Shown here piece by piece: positions 17,289 through 26,015 of a stretch of DNA of 64,000 nt. The notes beneath the pieces were generated by a model, which was given only the letters and a program-made list of their open reading frames with translations, did not search any database and was not told the DNA's origin. This DNA is from Flavobacterium paronense (GTDB taxonomy: Bacteria > Bacteroidota > Bacteroidia > Flavobacteriales > Flavobacteriaceae), in contig NZ_JAUFQN010000019.1 of NCBI RefSeq assembly GCF_030409795.1, positions 1,302,001-1,366,000 on the forward strand, in the 5' to 3' direction. Made by a program: the position numbers and the translations under genes. Position 1 is the first letter of the stretch. The number at the start of each line of letters is the position of its first letter.

Positions 17289-19001
17289 TTACTTTTTAAT
17301 GAATTTTTTAGTAGTTACGGATTTTGTTTTTTTATCCATCATTTGAACAATATAAACTCCCGAAGACAAACTAGAAATATCAATTCCGTTTTGCCATTGC
17401 GGTTGCGGTAACATCATGGCAACTCTTCCTTCAATGGTAGTTAAAGTTAAATAATAGATTTCGGTTGAAGCATCACTCAGATTAATATACAATTTATCTT
17501 GAGCCGGATTTGGGTATAAACTGAAATCGGTATTTAAAGTGTTTTGATCATTACCCAGGTTTCCGGTAACAATAAATTGTCCCATCATTCCACCATCTTC
17601 ATGACCTGCAAAATGGCAGTGATACATATAAGGATGCGTTACATCGGCATCAGCAAAATCGTCAAACTTTGCTACAAAAGTCACCGATTCATTTCGGGGT
17701 AAATAAAAAGTATCTTTCCAACCACTTTCATGAGTTCCAACTCCGGTTGCCGAACCATTACGAGCTACAATTTTAAACTCGATGTCATGAATGTGAAACG
17801 AATGTCCGAAGATGTTATTATTGGTAACGGTCCATTTTTCGATATCATTAAGGTTAACCGTTTTGTCAATATAATCAAAAACAAAAGTGTGATTGTCTAA
17901 CGAAAATGGCGTAGCACCTTGTCCGCCTGTAACAGTCATTGTTCTTGTAACTGTTGCATTAGCTGCTGTCCAGTAGGTATTGCTAGCCAATATTGATGGC
18001 ACAGCAGTAATTGGAGTTGTTGCCGTTGTAGTTGCGGCCACATTGATATGTAAAACGGAGAAATCAATATTATTTAATAAGCTTCCGAATTGACCTGTAG
18101 TATTTGGTTCGCCTCCGGGAAATCCTAAAGTTTGTCCCGAATTATAAGCTTTTAAATCAACTGACGAACCAACAGTATCATTTCCTAAGTTAACCATAAT
18201 TTCGATACGTTCGCCAACCATCAACTTAACACGGGTTGCTGCTACTGGTGCATTCAACAATCCACCATCATTGGCAACAATATAAAAGGTTCTGTTATCG
18301 CTAAAGCCAAGATTATAACCACGTTCTACTTCAGCATTTAAAATTCGAAGACGAACATATTGTTTTGGTAAACTGATTTGACCATTTGGAGTTCCGTTAG
18401 TCAACATATAATCACCATAAACACGCACCGAAGTTGGAGGGGAGTCAAACTGATTGGCTGTTGAATAACTTCTACTGGTTAATGCTAAAACAATATCATC
18501 AACACCGTAAGTTCTTGGCAATGCCAGAGCCGTTTCTTGAGGATCTTTAACGATTATAAAACCACCAACTCCTTTAGTTATTTGTTCTTGTGTTGTTTCA
18601 TGTAAGTGTGGATGATACCAAAGTGTAGCAGCCTGATTCATCACAGTCCAATAAGGTTGCCAAAGTGTTCCTGCCGGAATAATTTGGTGTGGTCCACCAT
18701 CCATAACCGCCGGAAGATGCATACCGTGCCAGTGTAGTGTTGTAGACTCGTTAAGATTATTGGTTACATTCATGTGAACTTCTTCTCCTTTATTGATAAT
18801 CAAAGTTGGTCCCCAAAAAGTTTCGTTGTTAATTGAGCCAGTCACCGTTAAATTACCAGTACGGATTTGTTTGGTCGACTCATGAATGTTTAAATTAAAA
18901 TTAGTCCCGTATAAAGCTTCAGGAATTGTAATGGTATTGTATTGCGCTTGAAGGATGATTACACTAGATAAGGCAAGTAAAGTAAAGAAAGATTTTTTCA
19001 T
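17289..19001 (-). CDS. Multicopper oxidase with T9SS sorting domain
   Basis: This 570-residue protein carries all four copper-ligand blocks of multicopper oxidases: HWHG (90-93), WYHPHLH (128-134), HSFHIHDIEF, and the HCH block YMYHCHFAGHEDGGMMGQF near residue 470. The cupredoxin layout resembles CotA/FtsP/bilirubin-oxidase types. Such enzymes couple one-electron oxidation of phenols, bilirubin or metal ions to O2 reduction. A signal peptide ends LQAQ and a type A sorting tail starts near FSLYPNPAQDK, so it should be secreted. It sits downstream of the MauG-like gene in the metal-associated run and may oxidise Cu(I) or organic substrates; the substrate is not determined. Confidence 0.93.
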   Translation of the reverse strand: MKKSFFTLLALSSVIILQAQYNTITIPEALYGTNFNLNIHESTKQIRTGNLTVTGSINNETFWGPTLIINKGEEVHMNVTNNLNESTTLHWHGMHLPAVMDGGPHQIIPAGTLWQPYWTVMNQAATLWYHPHLHETTQEQITKGVGGFIIVKDPQETALALPRTYGVDDIVLALTSRSYSTANQFDSPPTSVRVYGDYMLTNGTPNGQISLPKQYVRLRILNAEVERGYNLGFSDNRTFYIVANDGGLLNAPVAATRVKLMVGERIEIMVNLGNDTVGSSVDLKAYNSGQTLGFPGGEPNTTGQFGSLLNNIDFSVLHINVAATTTATTPITAVPSILASNTYWTAANATVTRTMTVTGGQGATPFSLDNHTFVFDYIDKTVNLNDIEKWTVTNNNIFGHSFHIHDIEFKIVARNGSATGVGTHESGWKDTFYLPRNESVTFVAKFDDFADADVTHPYMYHCHFAGHEDGGMMGQFIVTGNLGNDQNTLNTDFSLYPNPAQDKLYINLSDASTEIYYLTLTTIEGRVAMMLPQPQWQNGIDISSLSSGVYIVQMMDKKTKSVTTKKFIKK

Positions 19002-19068
19002 ATGGTTTGGGTTGATTATAAGGGTTTAGACGAAAGATGTTTTTATTTCTTGCGCAGCAGCATAAAAT

Positions 19069-20082
19069 CTATTCTCTCGGAAATGAAAAACGGTTATTAA
19101 ACAGAAAGTCTTTATCGGTTAAGGTTACTAAAAAGGCCACTAAATCAACTCTGTCATTGTTAGATAAATTCATTGGCTTATCTAGTTCTTTTGGTAGATT
19201 TTTATCATGACCTAACGAATTGTAATGCTTTATGACTTCCGTCAGGGATTTAAATCTGCCATCATGCATATACGGAAATGTAAATTGAATATTTCTAAGT
19301 GTTGGTGTTTTAAATCTCAGATAATCTTCAGGTTTATTTGTAATTTTTATTCGGCCAAAATCATTTAACGTTTCATCAATTGACAATCCATTTTTCTCAA
19401 ATCTGTCATCACTAAATAATGGTTCTTTGTGACATGATGCACAATTAATTTTGAATAAATCATAGCCATGTTGCTCTTGTGTGGTGAAACTTTCTTCTTT
19501 GCGCATCACTTTATCATACTTAGCATTAGAGGATGTAAGCATTACAGTGAATTGAGCTAATGCTTTCAACAACCGTTGACTGGTAATTTTTTCATCGCCA
19601 AAAGCTTTAGCAAATAAGATTCTGTATTTTTCGCTTGCTTGTAATTTGGCAATCACATGTTCAATTGTTTCATCCATTTCTAACGGATTAGTAATTGGAT
19701 TTATAGGTTGCATTTCTAAATTATTCACGCCACCATCCCACATAAAATCTTTGTTCCAAGCCAGGTTGATTAAGGCCATCGAATTTCGGTTGCCAATTTT
19801 TCCATCGATGCCATGACTCAGTTGATGATCCACATGCGTAAATCCGGTTTGCTGCAAATGACAACTTTGGCAGGAAATGGTATTGTCACGTGATAAAATG
19901 GGGTCATAAAATAAGTTTCTCCCAAGCTGGAAACCTTCTTCGGTTAAAGGGTTTCTTTTAAAATCATATTTTGGCTTTGGCCAATTTTTGGGAATTTCAA
20001 AATATAATGGCGTTGTATATTTATTGGTAAACGAGAATCCAATTAGAACTAATAATAAAAGAAATTTCCAATATATTCTCAT
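19069..20082 (-). CDS. Diheme cytochrome c peroxidase / MauG-family enzyme (MbnH-like)
   Basis: A 337-residue exported diheme protein. The N-terminal hydrophobic segment (residues 6-18) is followed by two CxxCH haem sites, CQSCH near residue 70 and CASCH near 213. RNSMALINLAW, the WDGG block and FPYMHDGRFKSL are typical of the CcpA/MauG family. Its start overlaps the stop of the upstream MbnP-like gene by 4 bp (ATGA), so the two are translationally coupled. In the known MbnP-MbnH pair the diheme enzyme oxidises a Trp of its partner to kynurenine. I infer the same relation here; a simple peroxidase role is the alternative. Confidence 0.88.
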   Translation of the reverse strand: MRIYWKFLLLLVLIGFSFTNKYTTPLYFEIPKNWPKPKYDFKRNPLTEEGFQLGRNLFYDPILSRDNTISCQSCHLQQTGFTHVDHQLSHGIDGKIGNRNSMALINLAWNKDFMWDGGVNNLEMQPINPITNPLEMDETIEHVIAKLQASEKYRILFAKAFGDEKITSQRLLKALAQFTVMLTSSNAKYDKVMRKEESFTTQEQHGYDLFKINCASCHKEPLFSDDRFEKNGLSIDETLNDFGRIKITNKPEDYLRFKTPTLRNIQFTFPYMHDGRFKSLTEVIKHYNSLGHDKNLPKELDKPMNLSNNDRVDLVAFLVTLTDKDFLFNNRFSFPRE

Positions 20083-20771
20083 TCCAAATGAAACATTTTG
20101 ACACTATCATTAGCTAATTCCGTGGCAAGTTTACATGGAATCATAACGCTGTTAGTTTGTGCCAGATTTATATTCGAAAAAAAGTCTTTTAAATCAATCG
20201 CAATAGTAATATTGTCATTGCTGTTGCAATTGAATTCCACTTTTCTCATCATATAATTCGGCTCACGGTAACCGCCAATGTGAAATTGAAATTCATTATT
20301 ACGTGTTTTACAACTTGTACTTTTACCTTCAATTTTTATATTAATGTAACCACTTTGCCAAGCCCAATACATTCCTTTTGTAGGATCTAAATCACCATCC
20401 ATTGCTCCAGCTGTATTGGTTAAACTATCTATACCTATATTGAAAGTAACTTTAGAAATTAGCTTGTCACTCTTTTTGGTGATTGGAATTTGAAATGAAT
20501 TGGGATTGTCAAAATCGAGTAGGTGATAGCTGTTTTTTTTATAAAAAACAAAATTGTCGGAATATTGTATTTGAATATTGGATATATAGCATCTAAAGGT
20601 TTCTATTGACAAAGTGTCTTTGGATGCTGAAACATATTTTTTGTTTAGTTCGAACGGAAGCTTGTTAAATTCTAAATGAAAATTAACGTAAAGTGAATCG
20701 TTTTTACTTTGAGAATAAGCCTGAAAGCAAAACAAAAAAAGGAAAACAGTATGTATTCCTTTTTTAGTCAT
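20079..20771 (-). CDS. MbnP-family copper-binding-type protein
   Basis: The ATG at 20771 gives 230 residues with a signal peptide MTKKGIHTVFLFLFCFQAYS; the TTG-type extension to 20798 does not fit. The family signature is visible: FNIGIDSLTN, AMDGDLDPTKGMYWAWQSGY (residues 123-142) and IEGKSTSCKTR, then FHIGGY. Trp136 and Trp138 in the signature are candidates for the modified Trp of MbnP proteins. Established work on methanobactin-linked MbnP shows copper binding that depends on kynurenine formation by MbnH. It overlaps the sensor gene upstream by 8 bp and the MauG-like gene downstream by 4 bp. Confidence 0.85.
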   Translation of the reverse strand: MTKKGIHTVFLFLFCFQAYSQSKNDSLYVNFHLEFNKLPFELNKKYVSASKDTLSIETFRCYISNIQIQYSDNFVFYKKNSYHLLDFDNPNSFQIPITKKSDKLISKVTFNIGIDSLTNTAGAMDGDLDPTKGMYWAWQSGYINIKIEGKSTSCKTRNNEFQFHIGGYREPNYMMRKVEFNCNSNDNITIAIDLKDFFSNINLAQTNSVMIPCKLATELANDSVKMFHLE

Positions 20772-21240
20772 GTCTTGGTCTGCGTGGTTTTGGAGCAAAT
20801 ATTCTTCCTAAGTCTTCGGTCAGTTCGTTGAAGTCTTCCATTTGGTCTTTGTGACATAGTTTTTTGATGTCTACAAAATGTTTGAAATGGGTTTCTTCAA
20901 CTTGTTTTTGATAGGAATTTAAGAGCGTAATCAAACTGTCTTTAGTTTTTACATTGACTTCCGTTTGGTTTAACTGATCGTATAATTCATTTTTAGTTTG
21001 GCGAATATCACTATCAAGTCTTGTTATTTCTCCGTGATGCCATTTGATTAATTTATCATACTCCTTTTGTTGCTGTTCATCAAAATGAAGTTTTTCCACA
21101 ATAATTTCTTTTGGCATTGGTCTGCCTTCATGTGGTGGTCTGTTACCTTTAGGACCATTTAAGAATAAGAAACTTAAGGTTGCTAAATTGATAACTAACA
21201 ATCCGATAACGGCAATCGTTAATAGTTTAGTTTTTTCCAT
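20764..21240 (-). CDS. Periplasmic heavy-metal-sensor-like (CnrX/Spy-type) protein
   Basis: A 158-residue protein with one N-terminal membrane helix (about 7-27) and a charged, all-helical periplasmic part. It shows the Spy/CnrX pattern: FDEQQQKEYDKLIKWHHGEI, long helices, and HFKHFVDIKKLCHKDQMEDF. His52, His68, His69, His118, His121, Cys129 and His130 are candidate metal ligands. In Cupriavidus CnrX relays nickel or cobalt binding to the anti-sigma protein CnrY. The gene order here (sigma, small TM protein, CnrX-like) supports a similar role. The metal is unknown; copper is suggested only by the downstream genes. Confidence 0.75.
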   Translation of the reverse strand: MEKTKLLTIAVIGLLVINLATLSFLFLNGPKGNRPPHEGRPMPKEIIVEKLHFDEQQQKEYDKLIKWHHGEITRLDSDIRQTKNELYDQLNQTEVNVKTKDSLITLLNSYQKQVEETHFKHFVDIKKLCHKDQMEDFNELTEDLGRIFAPKPRRPRHD

Positions 21241-21245
21241 TGTTA

Positions 21246-21515
21246 TTAATATAACTGATTACTTTTATTGACAGTCATTTCTAAATAGGCTGTAGATGAA
21301 TTTGTTTTACGTTTGGTTTTAGATGCTATAGCAGAAAAGTTTAACATTACTAAAACCGCAATTGATGCGGCAACAAGCCAAACTGTTTTTGAAGGGACTT
21401 TACTTTCCAGTTGGATTCTTTGCTGAATTTTTGAAAATAAAGCATCACTTGGTACTACAGGCGTCATTCCGTTAGTGCTGTTTAAAATATTTTCTATCCA
21501 ATTATTTCTTTCCAT
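21246..21515 (-). CDS. Small single-TM protein, putative anti-sigma factor
   Basis: This 89-residue protein has a cytoplasmic N-terminus of about 44 residues (WIENILNSTNGMTP, SDALFSKIQQRIQLES), one membrane helix (about 45-63, WLVAASIAVLVMLNFSAIA) and a short periplasmic tail. Size, topology and position between an ECF sigma gene and a CnrX-like sensor match the CnrY-type anti-sigma arrangement. I see no zinc-binding ZAS motif. The assignment rests on context and topology, not on sequence similarity that I can recognise. Confidence 0.6.
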   Translation of the reverse strand: MERNNWIENILNSTNGMTPVVPSDALFSKIQQRIQLESKVPSKTVWLVAASIAVLVMLNFSAIASKTKRKTNSSTAYLEMTVNKSNQLY

Positions 21516-21535
21516 GATTTCTTTGACGAATATTA

Positions 21536-22084
21536 TTATTTTTTCTTGCGATAGTTATTGAATTTTTGAGATAATTTATCCTGAAGTACCACTTTTGCTC
21601 TAAAAATAAGAGATTCAACTGAGGAAATGCTCAATTGCATAATCTCCGAAATTTCAGGATTACTCAAGCCATCAAGTTTTGAAAGCAGCAATGCTGTTTT
21701 TTGATTTTCGGTAAGTGTATTAATAACTTCAAATAGTATAGCAGCATCTTCTTTGTTTTCCATCAAAATTCCAGGATGTTCAAAGGTTGCTTTGTTCAAG
21801 TATTCTGCTTCGTTTTGACTTTTTTTTCCAAAAATAAAAAAGCGTTTCTGACTGTTTTTTTGTTTGATACAATCCAGACATTGATTAATTGTAATGCGGT
21901 AAATCCAAGTCTTATGTGATGATTTTTGATTAAAACTTTCAAGTGAATTATAAACTTTTACAAATACATCCTGTGTTATTTCTTCTGCATCTTCAACATT
22001 TTGCATGTAATTCAACGCCACAGTATACACTAACGTTTTATAGTCGTGATATAATTTTTCAAAATGGAATTGGTTTTGAATCAT
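21536..22084 (-). CDS. ECF RNA polymerase sigma factor
   Basis: A 182-residue sigma-70 family ECF factor. Region 2 has YKTLVYTVALNYMQNVEDAE and ITQDVFVKVYNSLESF. Region 4 has the helix-turn-helix LSNPEISEIMQLSISSVESL. No region 3 is present, as expected for ECF factors. It is the first gene of the minus-strand cluster and lies 20 bp upstream of the putative anti-sigma gene. It probably drives its own operon when the anti-sigma protein is released through the periplasmic sensor. The target promoter cannot be deduced from a single copy. Confidence 0.93.
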   Translation of the reverse strand: MIQNQFHFEKLYHDYKTLVYTVALNYMQNVEDAEEITQDVFVKVYNSLESFNQKSSHKTWIYRITINQCLDCIKQKNSQKRFFIFGKKSQNEAEYLNKATFEHPGILMENKEDAAILFEVINTLTENQKTALLLSKLDGLSNPEISEIMQLSISSVESLIFRAKVVLQDKLSQKFNNYRKKK

Positions 22085-22164
22085 CTGGTTAGTTTGTCAA
22101 CTTTCGATTTGCAATGATACTAAAGGTTTAGTTATAAATGATTTTTTAAAAGTATAAATTATTC

Positions 22165-22172
22165 TATATTTG
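22165..22172 (+). promoter_or_regulatory. -7-type box upstream of fabG
   Basis: TATATTTG fits TAnnTTTG and lies in the divergent gap between the ECF sigma gene and fabG, 128 bp from the fabG start. No clear -33 TTG is present. The transcript would include the inverted repeat at 22213-22265. Confidence 0.35.
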
Positions 22173-22212
22173 AACTTTGATTAAACAAATAAAACTAATC
22201 GTTATTATATGA

Positions 22213-22265
22213 AATAGCCACGAGAGTTTTACATGAAAAAGTATACTATTTTTTTTGTGGCTATT
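22213..22265 (+). repeat. Inverted repeat in the fabG leader
   Basis: AATAGCCAC (22213-22221) and GTGGCTATT (22257-22265) are perfect inverted copies separated by 35 bases. In RNA this would be a 9-bp stem with a large loop, ending 34 bases before fabG. It may be a structured leader or a protein site. Confidence 0.5.
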
Positions 22266-22299
22266 GCATAAGACAATAAAAAAACAATAACTAAGACTT

Positions 22300-23046
22300 A
22301 TGAAATTATTAGAAGGAAAAGTAGCCATAATAACTGGTGCAAGTAGAGGAATTGGAAGCGGAATAGCGAAAGTATTTGCCCAACACGGAGCAAATGTTGC
22401 CTTTACTTATAGTTCATCAGTCGAATCAGCACAAGCTTTAGAAAATGAATTAACGGCAATGGGAATTAAATCCAAAGGTTATAAATCAAATGCAGCCGAT
22501 TTCAACGAAGCACAAAAATTAGTTGATGATGTTATGGCTGAATTTGGAAATGTTGACATATTAATAAACAACGCCGGAATTACCAAAGACAATCTTTTGA
22601 TGCGTATGTCGGAAGAAGATTTTGATAAAGTAATTGAAATCAATTTGAAATCTGTTTTCAATATGACCAAAGCGGTTCAAAAAATTATGTTGAAAAACCG
22701 CAAAGGTTCTATAGTAAATATGAGTAGTGTAGTAGGAGTGAAAGGAAATGCCGGACAAGCCAATTATGCTGCGTCTAAAGCTGGAATGATTGGTTTTACT
22801 AAATCAGTTGCTCTGGAGTTAGGTTCAAGAAACATTCGTTGCAATGCTATTGCTCCCGGTTTTATTGAAACAGAAATGACAGCTAAATTAAATGAAGACG
22901 TTGTTCAAGGTTGGAGAGATTCGATTCCGTTAAAACGTGGAGGAACTCCTGAAGATGTTGCTAATGCTTGTCTTTTCTTTGCTTCTGATATGAGCGCATA
23001 TGTTTCGGGACAAGTGTTGAATGTGTGTGGAGGAATGTTAACTTAA
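22300..23046 (+). CDS. fabG: 3-oxoacyl-[acyl-carrier-protein] reductase
   Basis: FabG (248 residues) reduces 3-oxoacyl-ACP with NADPH in type II fatty acid synthesis. It is a classical short-chain dehydrogenase: nucleotide-binding TGASRGIGSG (13-21), NNAG (90-93), catalytic Ser142/143 (NMSSVVG), Tyr156 and Lys160 (YAASKAG), and the C-terminal SGQVLNVCGGM. It lies divergent to the ECF sigma gene with 215 bp between, including an inverted repeat leader. No other fatty acid genes are next to it, but a FabZ domain lies in lpxC/fabZ. Confidence 0.94.
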   Translation: MKLLEGKVAIITGASRGIGSGIAKVFAQHGANVAFTYSSSVESAQALENELTAMGIKSKGYKSNAADFNEAQKLVDDVMAEFGNVDILINNAGITKDNLLMRMSEEDFDKVIEINLKSVFNMTKAVQKIMLKNRKGSIVNMSSVVGVKGNAGQANYAASKAGMIGFTKSVALELGSRNIRCNAIAPGFIETEMTAKLNEDVVQGWRDSIPLKRGGTPEDVANACLFFASDMSAYVSGQVLNVCGGMLT

Positions 23047-23072
23047 TTTTACGATAAACTATTATAACAAAA

Positions 23073-23528
23073 ATGAAAAATAAATTATTCTTATCATTAG
23101 CCTTATTTTTTTGTGCAACAAACATAATGCTATCCCAAAATATTGAAATTAAAGACGATAAGGTTTTAGTTGATGGCAAAGAAATCTTGAAATATGAGAA
23201 AATAAACTTCTTTCAACATTCGTTCTATTCATTGACTGACGATGAAGAAATATTGATGTATAAATATAATGATAACGAAAGCAGAGAGTATAAGGAAGAT
23301 GATTATTTTATACTCAATTTCCTGACTGCAAAGAAGAAAATCGAATGCGGCGACATCCAAAAGGTGGTTACAGGTTTAGGAATGAGTTCCAAAAAAAATA
23401 TGGAAAAGTTGATTACTTGGCTATTAAAAGAAAAAGTTATTGATGTCAATGGTATTTTGAATACCAATAAACTAGATACTTTTTACGAAAAATATAATGA
23501 AAACATAACGGAAAGAACTATCAGATAA
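23073..23528 (+). CDS. Hypothetical exported protein
   Basis: A 151-residue protein with a signal peptide (MKNKLFLSLALFFCATNIMLSQ). The rest is acidic and lysine-rich, beginning NIEIKDDKVLVDGKEILKYEK, a strand-turn-strand pattern seen in many small Bacteroidota exported proteins. No catalytic motif is seen and I do not recognise the family. It follows fabG by 26 bp and precedes a VWA-like membrane protein, but functional links are not evident. Confidence 0.65.
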   Translation: MKNKLFLSLALFFCATNIMLSQNIEIKDDKVLVDGKEILKYEKINFFQHSFYSLTDDEEILMYKYNDNESREYKEDDYFILNFLTAKKKIECGDIQKVVTGLGMSSKKNMEKLITWLLKEKVIDVNGILNTNKLDTFYEKYNENITERTIR

Positions 23529-23574
23529 TCTCCGATTTAAGAATAATTTTTAGTTTTTTTCAACCTTAAAATAT

Positions 23575-25602
23575 ATGACTACCACAACAATTTTGTTATT
23601 ACTCGTATCCATACTAATTGCTGCTGGTTTATCATTTTACCATTATCTGTATAAAGTCAAAAGCAAGTCGAATGTGACTTTGTTTTTGGCTTTTTTGCGT
23701 TTCTTCAGCATTTTTGGGTTGTTATTGTTGCTTATAAACCCAATCATTTCAAGGAAGACAATTGAAACCGTTAAAACACCTTTACCCATAGTTATAGATA
23801 ATTCAGCTTCTATAACTGATTTGAAAGCAGATAAATCAGCAATGGAAGTCTTTCAAAAACTTTCAGAAAACAAAGAACTTGATGATAAATTTGATGTTCA
23901 AACCTATCAATTTGATACTGATTTTTTACCGTCGGATACTATTGATTTCAAAGGAACGCAATCGAATATTGATGTGGTTGCCAAAAATCTAAAAAACATT
24001 TACAAAAATCAGCATTATCCAACGGTTTTAATTTCAGACGGAAATCAAACTTCGGGTGAAGATTATGTTTTTGGATTTGATCCGGAAAACAAGGTTTATC
24101 CATTGGTAGTTGGTGATACGGCGACTTATTTAGACTTGAGGATTTCTCAATTGAACGTCAATAAATACGCATTTCACAAGAATAAATTTCCAGTTGAAGT
24201 TTTTCTGAATTATGCCGGAAACAAAAGTATCAACACCACATTTAAAATATCGCTGGGAAATACTATTCTGAACGAGCAAACAGTTGCCTTTTCAGCTTCA
24301 AAAAAATCGGCAACACTAAATATTTTGTTACCAGCAGACAAAGTTGGTTTGCAGATTTTAAAAGCCACCATCGCATCAAAAGAACAAGAAAAGAATACTT
24401 ATAACAATGTCAAAAATTTTGCTGTAGAAGTTATTGATCAAAAGACAGAAGTGGCATTAATTTCAGCAATTCCACATCCAGATTTAGGAGCGATTAAGCG
24501 CAGCATTGAATCTAATGCACAAAGAAAAGTAACTATTATTAAACCTAATCAAATCAGTTCGTTAACAAATTATAACGTTTTGATTTTGTATCAACCAAAC
24601 GCCGAGTTTAAAGCCATTTTTGATCAAAATGAAAATGCCAAAATCAACACTTGGATTATCACAGGAAACGATACAGATTATAGCTTTTTGAATCAAAATC
24701 AAAACAGTTATACTTTCAAAATGAGTGGAAGCAAGGAAGATTATTTGGCTACATTTGAAAGTCAGTTTAATCTTTTTGCTTTAGATAATATCGGTTTCGA
24801 ACAGTTTCCACCGTTGGAAAATCCTTTTGGAGCGATTACGGCCAGCGGTAATACCAATACGTTGTTATCTTCTACCATTCGTAATATTCCAACCAATCAG
24901 CCTTTGATGACTTTCACGGAAAATCAAGGTAAAAGAAATGCATTTTTATTTGGAGAAAACATCTGGAAATGGCGAGCCAATTGTTATGTTGATAAAAAAA
25001 ACTTTGCGGATTTTGATATTTTTTTAGACAAAACGATACAATATTTGGCATCAAACAATGCCAGAAAATCATTGGTGGTTACTCATGAACGATTTTATAA
25101 TTCAGGTGAAGGCATTGAAATTACAGCCCAATACTTCAACAAAAATTATGAATTAGACGAAAAAGCTAGATTGACAATTGCGGTTAGAAATACTAAAACC
25201 AAGCAAGTTAAAAATTATGATTTGCTTCGAACCACAAATGCTTTTCAGGTTAATTTAGATGGATTATCAGCAGGAAATTATTCGTTTACTGTGAAAGAAT
25301 TGAATTCTAATTCCGTTTATTCAAGCAGTTTTGAAGTGTTAGATTTCGACATCGAAAAACAATTTGTAAATCCGGATTGGAACAAACTAAACCAATTGGC
25401 AATTCAAACTAAAGGCAAAGCATTTCTCCAAAATCAAACAGATGCACTTATCCAACAATTACTTGCTGACGACAGCTATAAAGCCATTCAAAAAACAGTC
25501 GTGAAAAAATCACCTTTGATTGACTGGATTTGGTTATTGGTTTTGATAGCCATTTCTCTTGGTGCAGAATGGTTTATTAGAAAATATAACGGAATGTTAT
25601 AG
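23575..25602 (+). CDS. Membrane-anchored VWA-like hypothetical protein
   Basis: A 675-residue protein with two N-terminal membrane helices (about 4-22 and 36-55) and one near the C-terminus (about 645-664). Between them is a large, probably periplasmic part. It starts with a von Willebrand A-like segment carrying DNSASI, which fits the DxSxS metal site, then TVLISDGNQTSGEDYVFG. Later parts resemble beta-rich domains and a VVTHERFYNSGEGIEITAQ region. The layout matches uncharacterised Bacteroidota proteins related to BatA-type membrane proteins. Function unknown. Confidence 0.7.
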   Translation: MTTTTILLLLVSILIAAGLSFYHYLYKVKSKSNVTLFLAFLRFFSIFGLLLLLINPIISRKTIETVKTPLPIVIDNSASITDLKADKSAMEVFQKLSENKELDDKFDVQTYQFDTDFLPSDTIDFKGTQSNIDVVAKNLKNIYKNQHYPTVLISDGNQTSGEDYVFGFDPENKVYPLVVGDTATYLDLRISQLNVNKYAFHKNKFPVEVFLNYAGNKSINTTFKISLGNTILNEQTVAFSASKKSATLNILLPADKVGLQILKATIASKEQEKNTYNNVKNFAVEVIDQKTEVALISAIPHPDLGAIKRSIESNAQRKVTIIKPNQISSLTNYNVLILYQPNAEFKAIFDQNENAKINTWIITGNDTDYSFLNQNQNSYTFKMSGSKEDYLATFESQFNLFALDNIGFEQFPPLENPFGAITASGNTNTLLSSTIRNIPTNQPLMTFTENQGKRNAFLFGENIWKWRANCYVDKKNFADFDIFLDKTIQYLASNNARKSLVVTHERFYNSGEGIEITAQYFNKNYELDEKARLTIAVRNTKTKQVKNYDLLRTTNAFQVNLDGLSAGNYSFTVKELNSNSVYSSSFEVLDFDIEKQFVNPDWNKLNQLAIQTKGKAFLQNQTDALIQQLLADDSYKAIQKTVVKKSPLIDWIWLLVLIAISLGAEWFIRKYNGML

Positions 25603-25610
25603 TTTTACTT

Positions 25611-26015
25611 TTATCTCGAAACAAATTTACCTCCAAGATACGCCATTGGAATATAGGCTAATCCTAAATCGACAACTGTAAACCAAATTGGTGAAGGAAG
25701 CATGAAAACATTCAGTACGCCACCAACTAAAAAGCAAATTCCAATTGCCATAGCAAATCGCATTTTATAAGTAGTAGCTATACTTGCGGCAATTATTGCA
25801 CCAACTATTGTTCCCAGTGCATGAGCAAGAAACGGTAATAAGAAATGTTTAGGTTCCATAAGTGGCATTGCGGCTTGTAAACCTTCCATAGTCGTTAAAT
25901 CAGCTCCTTCTGGTGGAGGAATAATCGAACCGCTAGTCATAATGATTGACATGTTTACTGTTCCTCCTATAATTAGACCAGTAACTACTGCTAAAATGTT
26001 TTTTAAAACTGTCAT
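25611..26015 (-). CDS. Small four-TM membrane protein
   Basis: A 134-residue integral membrane protein with about four helices: ILAVVTGLIIGGTVNMSII, FLLPFLAHALGTIVGAIIAA, FAMAIGICFLVGGVLNVFML and WFTVVDLGLAYIPMAYLGG. The loop between the first two is proline-rich and acidic. It converges with the VWA-like gene with an 8-bp gap. Such proteins are common in flavobacteria without known role. Confidence 0.7.
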   Translation of the reverse strand: MTVLKNILAVVTGLIIGGTVNMSIIMTSGSIIPPPEGADLTTMEGLQAAMPLMEPKHFLLPFLAHALGTIVGAIIAASIATTYKMRFAMAIGICFLVGGVLNVFMLPSPIWFTVVDLGLAYIPMAYLGGKFVSR

